DNA of 64,000 nucleotides from NCBI RefSeq assembly GCF_042100115.1, contig NC_091275.1, forward strand, positions 1,054,001 to 1,118,000. Reading direction: 5' to 3'. This document shows positions 1 through 10,053 of this stretch, piece after piece. The notes under the pieces are model-generated. The model was not told where the DNA came from and ran no database searches. It saw nothing but the letters and a program-made list of their open reading frames with translations. Position 1 is the first letter of the stretch; every line of letters starts with the position of its first letter. The position numbers were made by a program, and so were the translations under genes. This DNA is from Alternaria dauci (Eukaryota > Ascomycota > Dothideomycetes > Pleosporales > Pleosporaceae).

Positions 1-1277
1 GAGGGGTTGAAATTACTGTCATCGATGAGCGTGATGGTTATTGTGCGTCACTCTACCCCATTAGCCGAGGCTTGACAACTCCCTGTCCCCACCACGTCAC
101 TTCGCGCTACGAGAGCTTCTACTAATGCTTGTGTCTTGCAGTCCACTCAGTTGGCGCACCGCTCGCCCATGTTACACCAAAGTACACAACCCATATGTGG
201 AAGAGGTTTAGCCACTTCAACGAGCTAAAGCACCCCAATTTGCACTTCAAGCACGGAAGTGTCAAGAACATCAACCCCGAGGCCAAGGTCGCAGAATGGC
301 AAGACCGAGATGGCAAGACCCAGCAGCAAGCGTACGATTACCTTGTCATGGCCACCGGCCTGAGGAGACATTTCCCTGCTGTGCCAAAGTCTGGCAGCTT
401 TGAAGAGTACCAAACAGATAGCAAGGCCTTCATCGCGAAGATCACCGGCGGTGATCCATCGAACTGTGAGGGCAGGAGAGTTGTCGTGATTGGCGCTGGT
501 GCTGTCGGTGTCGAATTCGCTGCTGAGATCAAGCAAAACTACCCGCAGATTGATGTCACACTAGTGCACTCACGAAGCGAGGTTCTTTCTTCAGAACCAC
601 TCCCGTCAGATGTCAAAGAACGCGCAAAGATCTTGCTCGAAGAAGAGGGCGTCAAGCTGGCTTTGGGTAACCGGGCAACCGTCACAGAGCTACCAAATGC
701 CCAATTCACTGTCACACTGGCGAACAATGAGACAATAACAGCAGACTTCGTCATCGACTCAACGAAGAAGGGCACACCAACTACCGATGTTTTACCTACG
801 GAGTGTCTGAATGAGGACAAGGAGATTATGGTAGACCAGTCTCTGATGTTCAAAGACACCATTGCAAACTCCTCCTCTCACTTCGGTGTCGGCGATGTGA
901 TCGCATGGTCAGGCATCAAGCGCGCGGGCAGTGCAACAGTCATGGGCCAAGCTGCTGCACAAAATATTTACTCCGATATACTCAACTCCGAACTTGCTCC
1001 CTCATCCGAGAAATACATCAAGACAGAGCTGCCGGCATGGGACGCCGTCATCGGTCTAGCGGTTGGCAAACAATGTCTGACCTACGACCCCAAGAACGGC
1101 ATCAAGTATGGTGTTGAGGTTATGAAGGGATACTTTGGTGAGGATCTAGGCTGGTCGGCGAACTTGAAATACCTTGGTCTCACAGATGTTGTGGAGAGGG
1201 CAGATAGCCCGGTGGAAGATGTGGAGGCCACGAAGATGGCCGACGTGGGCATCAAGCCAGTCACTGCACAAGCATAG
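1..1277 (+). CDS. AMID/AIF-like pyridine nucleotide-disulphide oxidoreductase, 5' partial
   Basis: The 3' part of a FAD/NAD(P)H-dependent oxidoreductase of the AMID/AIF2 (FSP1-like) group. The visible exons are 3-42 and 142-1277, giving 391 residues; the N-terminal FAD-binding glycine loop lies left of the window. The intron 43-141 starts GTGCGT, has a CTAAT branch site at 123-127 and ends in CAG. Splicing joins DERDGY to FHSVGAPLAHV, the usual family sequence after the second beta strand, and the frame closes exactly. The second Rossmann motif VVVIGAGAVGVEFAAEI, which binds NAD(P)H, is clear near residue 125 of the visible part. The C-terminal third has a VGDV-type segment expected near the FAD. 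No targeting signal can be judged because the start is missing. Family members are membrane-associated NAD(P)H oxidoreductases linked to quinone reduction; the exact substrate here is not known. Confidence 0.85.
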
Positions 1278-3369
1278 GCATTTATAGACAAGAGTCTACG
1301 TAGGCGTTTGGGCATAGGTACATGACAGCGAATATCATTTTTATACAATCGAATCATAGTCTTACATATCACGCATCCGTTGAACATCCCGTTGCCTGCG
1401 ATGTATACAGTAGAAACGACCCGACTGGTTTTGGGTGTGCTCCAGGTTAGGTCGACATGGCGTATCCAGGCATCCGCATCCATATATCTGGACATTCTCG
1501 GCGCTTACATGGTGCATATAGGCCGTATAGTCGTAGGGTACAAATTCCAAGTTGGGTATTCCAGACATTAGCATGGTTCACATTTCCCAGGTCAAAGAGA
1601 ACAACGGCCAGGTCGATGGAAAGTCGGCACCCCTTGTCGTAGTGTTCATTAGTGGAACATCAGGCATACATCTCCAGACATACCCGAAGGCTTTGGAGAT
1701 AAGCAACGCACTGCAGTTTTACTCGCGGATCTGCTTCGCGCAGGATCTTCTTTCTCTATTACGCTCTTCAGGTCGCGCACGCATGATGAGTGCACGTGCG
1801 GGTAGGATGGAGGGTGACTTCTTCAATGCAGACGATCTCCTGCTCGAAGCCCCGGGTACGCTCGGAGCCATGGCTTCGGTAAGACATATGGGCAGCATGG
1901 ATTTGCGCGCCCTGGATTGTATCGCTCAGATGCTAGAGATAAAAACATCGTTTCTATGCAGTGTCATATAGGTAGTGTGCGGACGGGACACCACTTCTGC
2001 AGGGTTGAGGAAAGGCCTCGGGGTCCGTGGTTGACTGCGACTTTTGGAGAAAAGGGTATATCGTTGGGTGCAGGCGTTGTTGCGGGGAAGAACACAAAGG
2101 GCAGGAAGGGATGGAGCCTGTTTCTGGTGCATCATGCTTATGAGATGACGCTGAGTGAGGAAAAATCGATGAAGTTAAGGGTCAGCGCGCAGGACAAAGT
2201 TTGGGCCAAAAGACGGGAGATTGCTGGACCGTATGTTTAGTTTCTCGAGTCTTACGTACATCTTGCTCACTAGTCTATTGAACTCACTGAGAGGACATTG
2301 CAATAACGGCTGAAAAGCAGATGCGTTGGGATTCATGGAGCTTGCGGAGATCCGCAAATAGCCTTTGTTGTTGATTGAGATGGTGAAGTGAGGCTGTTCA
2401 GCTATCATCACCAGAATGTAAGATTTCTGGATTTTAGAAATTATGGGGTTGATTCGTAACTGTTGGAATATATTTAGCAATCGCGAACGACTAGGAAAGC
2501 GACGGACAAGTACGGGGGATGAGAGGCGTGGCTGCAAGTAGGGGACGCTAGGGAGGTGGATCCCGCTATACCACATTCCGATCCCGTTTCGCTGCACGTC
2601 AGTTCAACGTGCAGCATGCAGCATGCATCCCAAGATAACCCCCCTTATCGTCACTCATCTCACGTCCATCATGGAATGTCTGACAACGATGCAGCAGTTT
2701 CTACAGACACCACTTGTTCTGTGTTGTGGCCATTTGTGCTCATCCGGCGGATATTTGCCGCGGCATCCTGCCTCCCGTTTCCAATCTCCCGCACAGCCCG
2801 GCGCTCCGGAAAAGGGGCCACGGTGGCTCGTAACGCGATGACCCCAACGGTTATCGTAATGCGTGCCCTTTCACGATGACGCGATCCTGTTATCATGTAT
2901 CAGGAAGTGCTTGCGAAGGCTTTCAAAGCAATACATCCGCACATATCATGCGCATTGCAGAGATTGCGTCCGGGAGAGTTAATTGACGAGTACACGAAAA
3001 CAACAACTTGCGCCTGCGCCCGCTTGCCACCCGCATTCCGATATGCTCTCAGGCGTTCTAGAAGCGGCCACTAGCTCATTTCCGCACATCTTAGATGTGA
3101 ACGCCTGTTCGCATGCTGGCCGATGCGAGAAGGGGCGTGTCATGGTTGCACAGCTAGGCACCAGAATAATGGGTATCCATCCGAGGCCCCGAGTAAAGTG
3201 TTCATCTCTTCCACATCGTGTTTACCTCTTCCATTTCGCATAGTGTCGACGCGCGCGCTGTGTTTTTTGTATCTGTAGTATATCCTGACCATACTCGCGC
3301 ATTTAGTACGTTGCATTCCAGCAGGCGTGCATTCGGTCCGAGTCATACAACCCCAGATTTTGCTATACC
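1278..3369. other. Intergenic, no convincing gene
   Basis: About 2.1 kb between two + strand genes. Several open frames of 60-140 codons exist on both strands but none has a recognisable domain or clear intron structure. The minus strand at about 1362-1980 is unusually free of stops in one frame (two stops in roughly 200 codons), which could be a small multi-exon or decayed gene; I cannot support a model. Confidence 0.4.
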
Positions 3370-4362
3370 ATGTTTCCCAGCGTGAAGGACCGAGCGCGGC
3401 AGTTGTTTGGAGAAGCTGCCATACCCGATACTGCTCCACCACCTCCGATCGCCACTGGAAGGAGAGGTGCGCCACTAAAGGTGGCTGCAGCGACGAAGGC
3501 GACCCCAGAACCCAAGACCCCTGTGAAAACCTCCAGAGCCGACACAAGGTCAAAGAAAGATGCCGCACCCGTGGTCGAAGAAACACCGAAAGCCATAGGC
3601 GCGTGGCCGAGTCCTTTTGCTTCACTCACCACGAGAACATCGCCACCAGCGACCACCACGCCGCCAACGCCATCGAAGTCGAAGTTGCCGTCGTCTAAGA
3701 CAGCTGCCGCATCGAAGCCGTCCGCACCTTCAAGGTCAGAGAAGCCTTCTAAGACCGAGAAGTCGGAAAAGTCGTCAAAAGCCGAGAAATCGTCAAAGTC
3801 TGACAAAGCTGAGAAGGCTGCGAAGGCCGAAAAGTCATCCAAATCTGATAAGAAGTCAAGTTCGCGACCCAAGACTCCTCCGACTCCCAAGCCTTCTGGA
3901 TCTTTTTTTGGGGGCGCAACTAAGACTGCTACGCCTGTGAAGAAGAAGGCCGAGTCGAAACCTGCGCCCGAACCCAAGAAGACCTCGCGCCCTAAGCTCG
4001 ATACACGCACATCCTCCCGTCCAAAAATGGAGCGAAGTTCTTCAACCTCGTCCCTTGAAGACGACGACGAATATGGCGATCTCCGCGCTGCCTGCCTTCG
4101 AGAAGTATCCAACGTTACCGGTCTCAAGGGAAAGAACCTGGCGATATCGTTGCGACAGCGATCCTCCGGTGGATGGTATGCGGCGCTGAAAGACGTCGGC
4201 GCGGATAAATATCTGAAGATGTGGATGAACCGCGACAAGACATTCGATACCCAGGACGAGGCGTTGGAGGCCTATTTGGTGTTTGTCAAGAAGATGAACA
4301 CAGACATGAAGCTCTTTGGACCAATGAGCCCAAAGACCGGGAAAACCAAGGGTTTTTTCTAA
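3370..4362 (+). CDS. Hypothetical lysine/serine-rich protein with a conserved-looking C-terminal block
   Basis: A single-exon gene of 330 residues that I do not recognise. Residues 1 to about 225 are low-complexity, rich in Ala, Lys, Pro, Ser and Thr. They include a run of KSEKSSK/KAEKSSKSDK-like tandem units at about 118-160, coded by imperfect repeats at about 3740-3860, and look intrinsically disordered and very basic. After an acidic DDDEYGD stretch the last 95 residues have normal complexity with aromatic and hydrophobic residues (GGWYAALKDVG, DEALEAYLVFVKKM), which looks like a small folded domain. There is no signal peptide or membrane segment. The start is the first ATG of the frame and nothing suggests an intron. 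A nucleic-acid-binding or scaffolding role would fit the composition but is a guess. Confidence 0.75.
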   Translation: MFPSVKDRARQLFGEAAIPDTAPPPPIATGRRGAPLKVAAATKATPEPKTPVKTSRADTRSKKDAAPVVEETPKAIGAWPSPFASLTTRTSPPATTTPPTPSKSKLPSSKTAAASKPSAPSRSEKPSKTEKSEKSSKAEKSSKSDKAEKAAKAEKSSKSDKKSSSRPKTPPTPKPSGSFFGGATKTATPVKKKAESKPAPEPKKTSRPKLDTRTSSRPKMERSSSTSSLEDDDEYGDLRAACLREVSNVTGLKGKNLAISLRQRSSGGWYAALKDVGADKYLKMWMNRDKTFDTQDEALEAYLVFVKKMNTDMKLFGPMSPKTGKTKGFF

Positions 4363-4849
4363 ACTTTTGACGAACAATCCCACGTGTCGACGTACCGACG
4401 CAACCGAGACGTGTTTATGAGAACACGCCACTGTAATATATGTAACACTACTACGGGATCCGGGATTTTTATTCAGCGAGGCGTTTGGATCCTTCTGCGA
4501 GCCCTTGCTCGACCTTGTTGTAAGATATGTAAGACTACGCGTTATTTGGATTTTGTTACCGGCGTTAAGGACGACGAAACGATCTTGCGCGGCGACTTAC
4601 TGGGTCGGTTTGATTCGGTTCGCTCTATACCCCACTCAAGATCTTTCACTCATCCGGATGTGGTCTTGTTCGTCGATCGAACAGAAGAACACGCCACTTG
4701 CATACATTTGTAATCTCTAATACGTCTTTCCGGTCATGCGACTTTATCTCATTGATATCTACGGACATGTAGTTGGTCAATCAAGATCACAGTCCTCAGA
4801 TCTCTGATCTGTCATAGCTTTGGTTGTCCCTCGAGTCAGTTTTCCCCAT
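4363..4849. other. Intergenic, convergent 3' ends
   Basis: Spacer between the 3' ends of a + gene and a - gene. It should hold both terminators. I see no other gene or repeat. Confidence 0.6.
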
Positions 4850-6034
4850 CTAATCTGGGCCATCTATATCCTTTCCCAAGAAAGGATACAGATGTTTTAC
4901 TCCCTCAAAGTCCCCATCGCTAACCGTCCATCGTACGTCGATGATCTCCAAATCGTCTTTCGTGACCTCACTCGGTGGATCAAACCCAATACCGCGATCC
5001 CTCCAGAACGCCAGCGGCACTTGCATCACGTCCTCTACATCCGCTCCATCATTGGCAAACTCTGCAGAGGTGTACAGCATGATAGACTCATCGTCAAAGT
5101 CCAGATCGTGGTTGACGAACAAGGGCCAGTCTTTACCATCCTTGTGGTCAGGATCATAATGGTCGTTTGTATCAAAGTCCTGGATAGCCGTAAAGTCGTA
5201 TAGTAGAGCTAAACGATAGTCGTTGCAAACTTGCTCCATGCTGTGCTTCTTCGCTGCCTCGACTTTGGCTTTGGCTTCGGCGTAACCCCGGACTTTGGAA
5301 CAGTCAAAGCGAACGTAATCGTCACGATCATCACGCTGATGCTCATGCCAGAAACCGAAGATATGACCCAGTTCATGAGCAACAGTCGTGTGCCAATACT
5401 CTGCCGGGTACTTGTTCTTGAAGTTGATACTGAGATGCATACCATGGCGACCCGGTTTGTCATTCCATTCCGCGGGGATGTAGCCTGTGACCGAAGAAGC
5501 CTGCACGTCGGGGCTCGTGGATTCCTGGATAACGGCAACGTCGTGTGGATAAGCATCATTCCAGACCCAAGGATCGGAATCCTTCTTGCGTTGGTTGTAG
5601 CAGTGGGGCCACTGGCCATGTTGGACCTTGTACTCATGAAACTCCAGTGTGTGACCGTTCTCGCTACCAGCGTCCCCGATCCTGTCTGTCCAGAGTTTCC
5701 AAGCGGCGTTGATATCGTCGACGAAGTGAACGCGGGCGTTTACGTCTTCGAAACAGTAAGTTACTATGCCACCGGGCCATGTTGTGCGAGGCCGTCCAGT
5801 CTGACTCGACGGTTAGCTAGACAACGTATATCTGTGTGGATCTAACTATACCATTGTCACGACCTCAGCCCATCTGCGGTCCAGTGACGAGGATTCGTCA
5901 CGAGACAAGAGCAGACCGGAGATCATCTGTGATGTTGTGTGGGTATCATTGGCTAGATACTCGAAGCTGTTGAGGGGTGGTGGACAAGCTGCCGCCGTTG
6001 CCACAAAGACAGAGAGTAAGGACCAAAACATCAT
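4850..6034 (-). CDS. Secreted astacin-like (M12A) zinc metalloprotease
   Basis: Two exons, 6034-5852 and 5800-4850, joined through a 51-base intron (GTATAG..CAG, branch GCTAAC), give 376 residues plus stop. The start codon begins a signal peptide (MMFWSLLSVFVATAAAC) followed by a short propeptide-like stretch. The catalytic domain starts after the intron (IVTYCFEDVNARVHF). It carries the full astacin zinc motif HELGHIFGFWHE, the three His ligands plus the catalytic Glu and the trailing Glu, and a downstream SIMLYTS that fits the Met-turn. Cys residues flank the active site. The C-terminal part ends shortly after the domain, so there are no CUB or EGF modules. Astacins cleave extracellular proteins; in a fungus this suggests secreted protein digestion or host-tissue attack, which is inference. 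The alternative is a more general M12-like zincin. Confidence 0.88.
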
Positions 6035-6659
6035 TGTCGCAGTTGAGTGGTGCAAAGCTTGTGTACTGGAACTTCCATAGGTAGCAGACAATATATACAC
6101 AATTGCAAACGCAGGCACCCAGCTCAGGCAGTAGAATTTTTAGTTGGGCGAGCGCTCGCCTGTCAAAGCGCTCTCCCAAGAAGGCGATTTCGGGCATTTC
6201 AGTGAATTGTTGGTTCTGTTTGCAACAAAGGAATGTGATAGCTTACCGGACCGTGTTGGGCTGCCTAGACGATCGCATTGTGCGTGATTCACTCCCGATT
6301 GCTACTTAATATATGTGGCAAAGACTTGTAACGTCATCTCGTAATTTAGTTACATTCTTGTCAATGCATTCTTGGTGGGCCACCAAGTCACTCCGTCCAA
6401 CGAGATGCTGGCCTAGCCCAGCAAACACAATTTTCAGAAGAACCAAAACATCTCAGCCAATAACGTGTTTGTCTTGGGTCAGTTGGATACTAAGATAGCA
6501 AAATATAAGCCTTGGTCATGCTGTTCGAAAGAATGTGTCTGAGAAAATGGCTGATAAGTGTTTGTTCTCGAGTGAGAAATATCTCAATCAAACAGAACTG
6601 ATTGGTATACGAAAAGAATGATCGTGAAGATCAGGACAGCACGGGTATTAAAAAGGATT
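6035..6659. other. Intergenic, astacin upstream region
   Basis: Holds the promoter of the minus-strand metalloprotease and the short T-run (6651-6655 as A on +) that follows the tRNA-like element. Nothing else is recognised. Confidence 0.5.
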
Positions 6660-6660
6660 T

Positions 6661-6771
6661 GGATATGGCAAGACTCGAACCCGCATCTCCTCACAGGCCG
6701 TACGTACCTGCGCGTCTTCTCGGCGTAGGCACAAGAAGGGATGGCGTCTTGACCGTTTAGACCACATACCC
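6661..6771 (-). tRNA. tRNA-like Pol III element, anticodon not assignable
   Basis: Read on the minus strand, 6771-6661 has a 7-bp acceptor pairing (GGGTATG with CATATCC, one G-U), a D arm GTCT/AGAC around a loop containing GG, an A-box-like TGGTCTAAACGG, and a T arm GCGGG-TTCGAGT-CTTGC with a B box GGTTCGAGTCT. A run of five T follows a few bases after the 3' end, as for RNA polymerase III. At 111 nt it is long enough to hold an intron. I could not, however, find a 5-bp anticodon stem with U33 and a purine at 37, with or without an intron. It may be a tRNA with an unusual intron, a decayed tRNA, or a tRNA-derived small RNA. Confidence 0.45.
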
Positions 6772-7698
6772 TTTGATTGGCCTCCATTCCAAAGAAGACA
6801 TTTTAATACGCGTACAGAAACTCCAAGGTTTAGAATAAAGAAGCGCGGGATAGCTCGCGTAGACTTCATTTATGCAGGTGATGTTTGACCCTTTTTGCCT
6901 ACTGGGTGTATCCGGAGCTCTTCGCAAACGACAAGATGGCAATAGAAAGCTTCGAAGCCGTCTACCAGTTGATTCAGCGCTCTTCGCGAGATTCCTCCTC
7001 CCCGAATCTTTCCAATCGAAAGAGATAACCATACTCTCCAAGTCGAGCTCAAACGAGGGTCCCTCTTACTGTCATCCGTAAGACTTTTATCGAAAAAATC
7101 TGCAAGCCTCAAATAGAATAATAGTTGGAATGAACCCCGATTCTCACATGGATAGTTTATACATGGGTTGATCTGTGTATATGGGTCATCGCGCAGCCAT
7201 TGCTCCCTGAATTGCTGTAATAATTGCCGAACATAGTGCCTGATGATATGAAGAAGTCTTCGGTTTGTACGTGAGAGCTTCATACATGAGCAATGAATGC
7301 GAGTTATGTCAAAATGGATACCTTGACGATCTGGCGAGTATCTTGTGAAAGTGGCACGAAGTCGCAGCAGCATGGTTGTAGTAAAGCCAATAAAGTGATA
7401 CGTACACCGGAAACACCACAGCTGGCACACATGGCCCAAATAATGACGGTAAAAGAGGACAGAATTTTCGATTGTAAAACAATCATGTTTCCGATGGAGG
7501 GTGGGCAAGACCAGAGTGAATTACCCTATAGCTATTACATAAGCAGACCCTGGAGACTAGCGCGTGGAGCTCATAGTCGTGTCGCGACCGTTGTACAACT
7601 ACCACCACTCTTCCAGCCTTGCCATATACCGACCTTCTCGCACCTGACCTCGTGCTTCCCTGTGAGCTGCAAACAACTCGAGGCTCCGCTTTCCCACG
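6772..7698. other. Intergenic, capping-enzyme upstream region
   Basis: About 0.9 kb upstream of the guanylyltransferase start. A minus-strand frame is open over 7508-6870 (first ATG after about 45 codons) but has an unlikely composition, rich in Cys, His, Tyr and Arg, and no recognised domain, so it is not called as a gene. Confidence 0.4.
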
Positions 7699-8979
7699 AT
7701 GCCGGCCACGGTCCAACCATCGCACGCGCCGCCACCGCAGATCCCAGGCTTCCAGATCCCGAACGACGAGGCGCATCCGCTCAAACAAACGGTCGCCGAA
7801 CTCCTCGAGCGCGACAACCTGCGCTTTCCCGGAGCGCAGCCCGTATCATTCGCACGCGAACATGTTGCTGAGCTTCAGCGCAATGAATACTTCATGTGCG
7901 AGAAGACGGACGGCTTGCGCTGCCTCCTCTTCTTACACTGGCGCGAAGGACCAACTGGCGCTTTCGAGCCTGTGACGTTCCTGATCGACAGGAAGAACAA
8001 CTACTACAACGTCGAACCTCCCTTTCGGATACGTCATTATCTGCACCCAAACGATCCTGAGCCCTTCTTGTTCGGCACCATCCTCGATGGCGAGCTGGTC
8101 CACGATCAATACCCGGGCGAGCCTGCCCCGCGTCTCAACTTCTACGTTTTCGACTGTCTGGCCGTCGACAGTACGAACGTGACGGGCAGGACACTGGACA
8201 AGCGGTTGGGTCGGCTACACGACTGGGTCATCAAGCCATACGAGACCAACTTGACGAGGACGTTTGGAAAGAATATCACACCGGCGGACCTCAAGCCGTT
8301 TGCGCTCAAGGGGAAGAAGACCTACTCTGCGTATAAGCTCGAGGACATGTTCAGCAACATCCTCCCAAACCTCAGACACGGCAATGACGGCCTGATCTTC
8401 ACCTGCGTCTCCACGCCCTACCAGTTCGGTACCGACAGACACATTCTCAAGTGGAAGCCACCACACGAAAACACTATCGATTTTAAGCTCCGGCTCGGCG
8501 AGTTCCCACTTATAGATCCACAAGACGGCGAAGACGGTCTCATTGCCGACTACGACGCAATGCCGAGTCCCATTCAACTGCTCGTCCAGCACAACTCGAA
8601 CCACTACGAGGTCTTCGCCACCCTGTCTCTTACCCCAGCCGAGTGGGAGACACTCAAGTCGCTCAATCAACGTCTCGACGGCCGTATAATAGAGTGCTAC
8701 CGTACAGAAGGCGGGCAATGGAAATACAAAGCGGAGGCAGATGGTACACCACGCTGGCGAGACGATAAAAAGGACGCGAACCACATCAGCACTGTTAATA
8801 GCGTGCTGGCTAGTATCGAGGCTCCTGTAACAGAGATGGATTTATTGGCCAATGCAGAGAATATTAAGCGGGAAACTTACCGCCTGCAGGGCAAGCTAGA
8901 TCAATATCGACCTCCCCAGGACGGTGAGCGTGACGCTAAGAAGCGGAAGTATAGCGACTCAGGCTTGAATGGGCATTAA
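7699..8979 (+). CDS. CEG1: mRNA capping enzyme, guanylyltransferase subunit
   Basis: A single-exon gene of 426 residues. It transfers GMP from GTP to the 5'-diphosphate end of nascent RNA polymerase II transcripts in the nucleus. The nucleotidyltransferase signature is present in order: motif I EKTDGLR with the lysine nucleophile at residue 69, motif III near DRKNNYYNVEP, ILDGELV (motif IIIa), NDGLIFTC (motif IV), and ILKWKPP followed by TIDFKL (motif V). The OB-fold cap domain follows, and the C-terminus is a short charged tail (DAKKRKYSDSG). Length is close to yeast Ceg1, and as in other fungi there is no fused RNA triphosphatase. The first ATG follows a C-rich leader and sits about 45 residues before the first conserved block, so the start is well placed. 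Confidence 0.95.
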   Translation: MPATVQPSHAPPPQIPGFQIPNDEAHPLKQTVAELLERDNLRFPGAQPVSFAREHVAELQRNEYFMCEKTDGLRCLLFLHWREGPTGAFEPVTFLIDRKNNYYNVEPPFRIRHYLHPNDPEPFLFGTILDGELVHDQYPGEPAPRLNFYVFDCLAVDSTNVTGRTLDKRLGRLHDWVIKPYETNLTRTFGKNITPADLKPFALKGKKTYSAYKLEDMFSNILPNLRHGNDGLIFTCVSTPYQFGTDRHILKWKPPHENTIDFKLRLGEFPLIDPQDGEDGLIADYDAMPSPIQLLVQHNSNHYEVFATLSLTPAEWETLKSLNQRLDGRIIECYRTEGGQWKYKAEADGTPRWRDDKKDANHISTVNSVLASIEAPVTEMDLLANAENIKRETYRLQGKLDQYRPPQDGERDAKKRKYSDSGLNGH

Positions 8980-10053
8980 TAGAGTGGTCGTTTTTTTCCT
9001 CTCTTCACCACCAGGTGTCTGGTGTGTACTACCAGCGTATCATTACTACTTGGATACAGGCGTTTGTTATAGGGTTCCGGCGCGTTCAGGCAGAATATGA
9101 TACCCACGCTTAGTTTACGTTGATAAGGGTGCTCAAATTGATTTTGTTGCTCCTATCGCTACCTTGCATTAGATGCGCAGTGGGCCTGCCTTTTGGTCTT
9201 CATTTCGTGCCTTGTTGCGTGAATCCAATCTCTCTACGAGACATTTTTTCTTCTCTGTGTCTTTGTCCTTTCTATCAAACCTCCAAGCTTACTAAGTGGC
9301 CGCCTTCTTCGTCATTGCTATTGTACCTTTCTGTACACTAACTGCAACAATGACAGCATATTGTATGAGCGTGCACTGCATCAGCCACATACCAATATCA
9401 TCAAGCAGGAGTGCGAAACATGTTGAATGGACTCATTCCTGAGCCGTACATGGTCATGCACGCAGACTGTTGCAGTATCAAGACAGGGATGATTGATAAA
9501 ATGAAAAAGGCCTCGATTCTATCTAGCCCGCAAGCTCGAGCTCGGTCCGCCTTCCATACAGGACACGGAAGAAAAGAGGTGTCCAATGACCCAGTCCCAG
9601 AACATGCCATGTAGTGGTACTTTTCCATCGCATATGTCATTCCACCTGAACACTCATATACGCATTCATATCGATACAATGATCGTCCGATCGATCGACA
9701 GAGCCCAAAAGGTGGGCCATCCACTCGAAACCGACATACAAAAACGCTGCTCAAGATACGCCCCTAAACACCAAGTAATGGCAAAGCGAGTGACGAGACA
9801 AACACCACCAGGCCAACAGTGACGTGTCTGATTGAGTACAATGAGATGAAATTCGTAAAGTCTTAAGACGCGTAGAGAAGCATTGGGAAGTATGATGTAT
9901 GTCTCTTTGCATGATGCTCGCTAGCAGATGCATGTAGGTGAAGATTCGAATCATATACAAGAAGATAGTGCTGCTTTTCCTGGCAACACCACAAAATCCA
10001 AGAGAAGATGGGAATCTAAACCCTCAGGCGAGGCGATTATCTCTGAAGAGATG
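8980..10053. other. Intergenic, convergent 3' regions
   Basis: About 1.1 kb between the 3' ends of the capping enzyme (+) and the Pumilio gene (-). T-rich and pyrimidine-rich stretches at about 9130-9330 fit 3' UTR sequence. The long 3' side of the Pumilio gene may be a long UTR. No gene seen. Confidence 0.5.

Noticed and set aside
6870..7508. 212-codon open frame on the minus strand
   Set aside because: It starts with TTG, has no ATG for 45 codons, is rich in Cys, His, Tyr and Arg at its N-terminus and shows no domain. Kept only as a note under the intergenic stretch.
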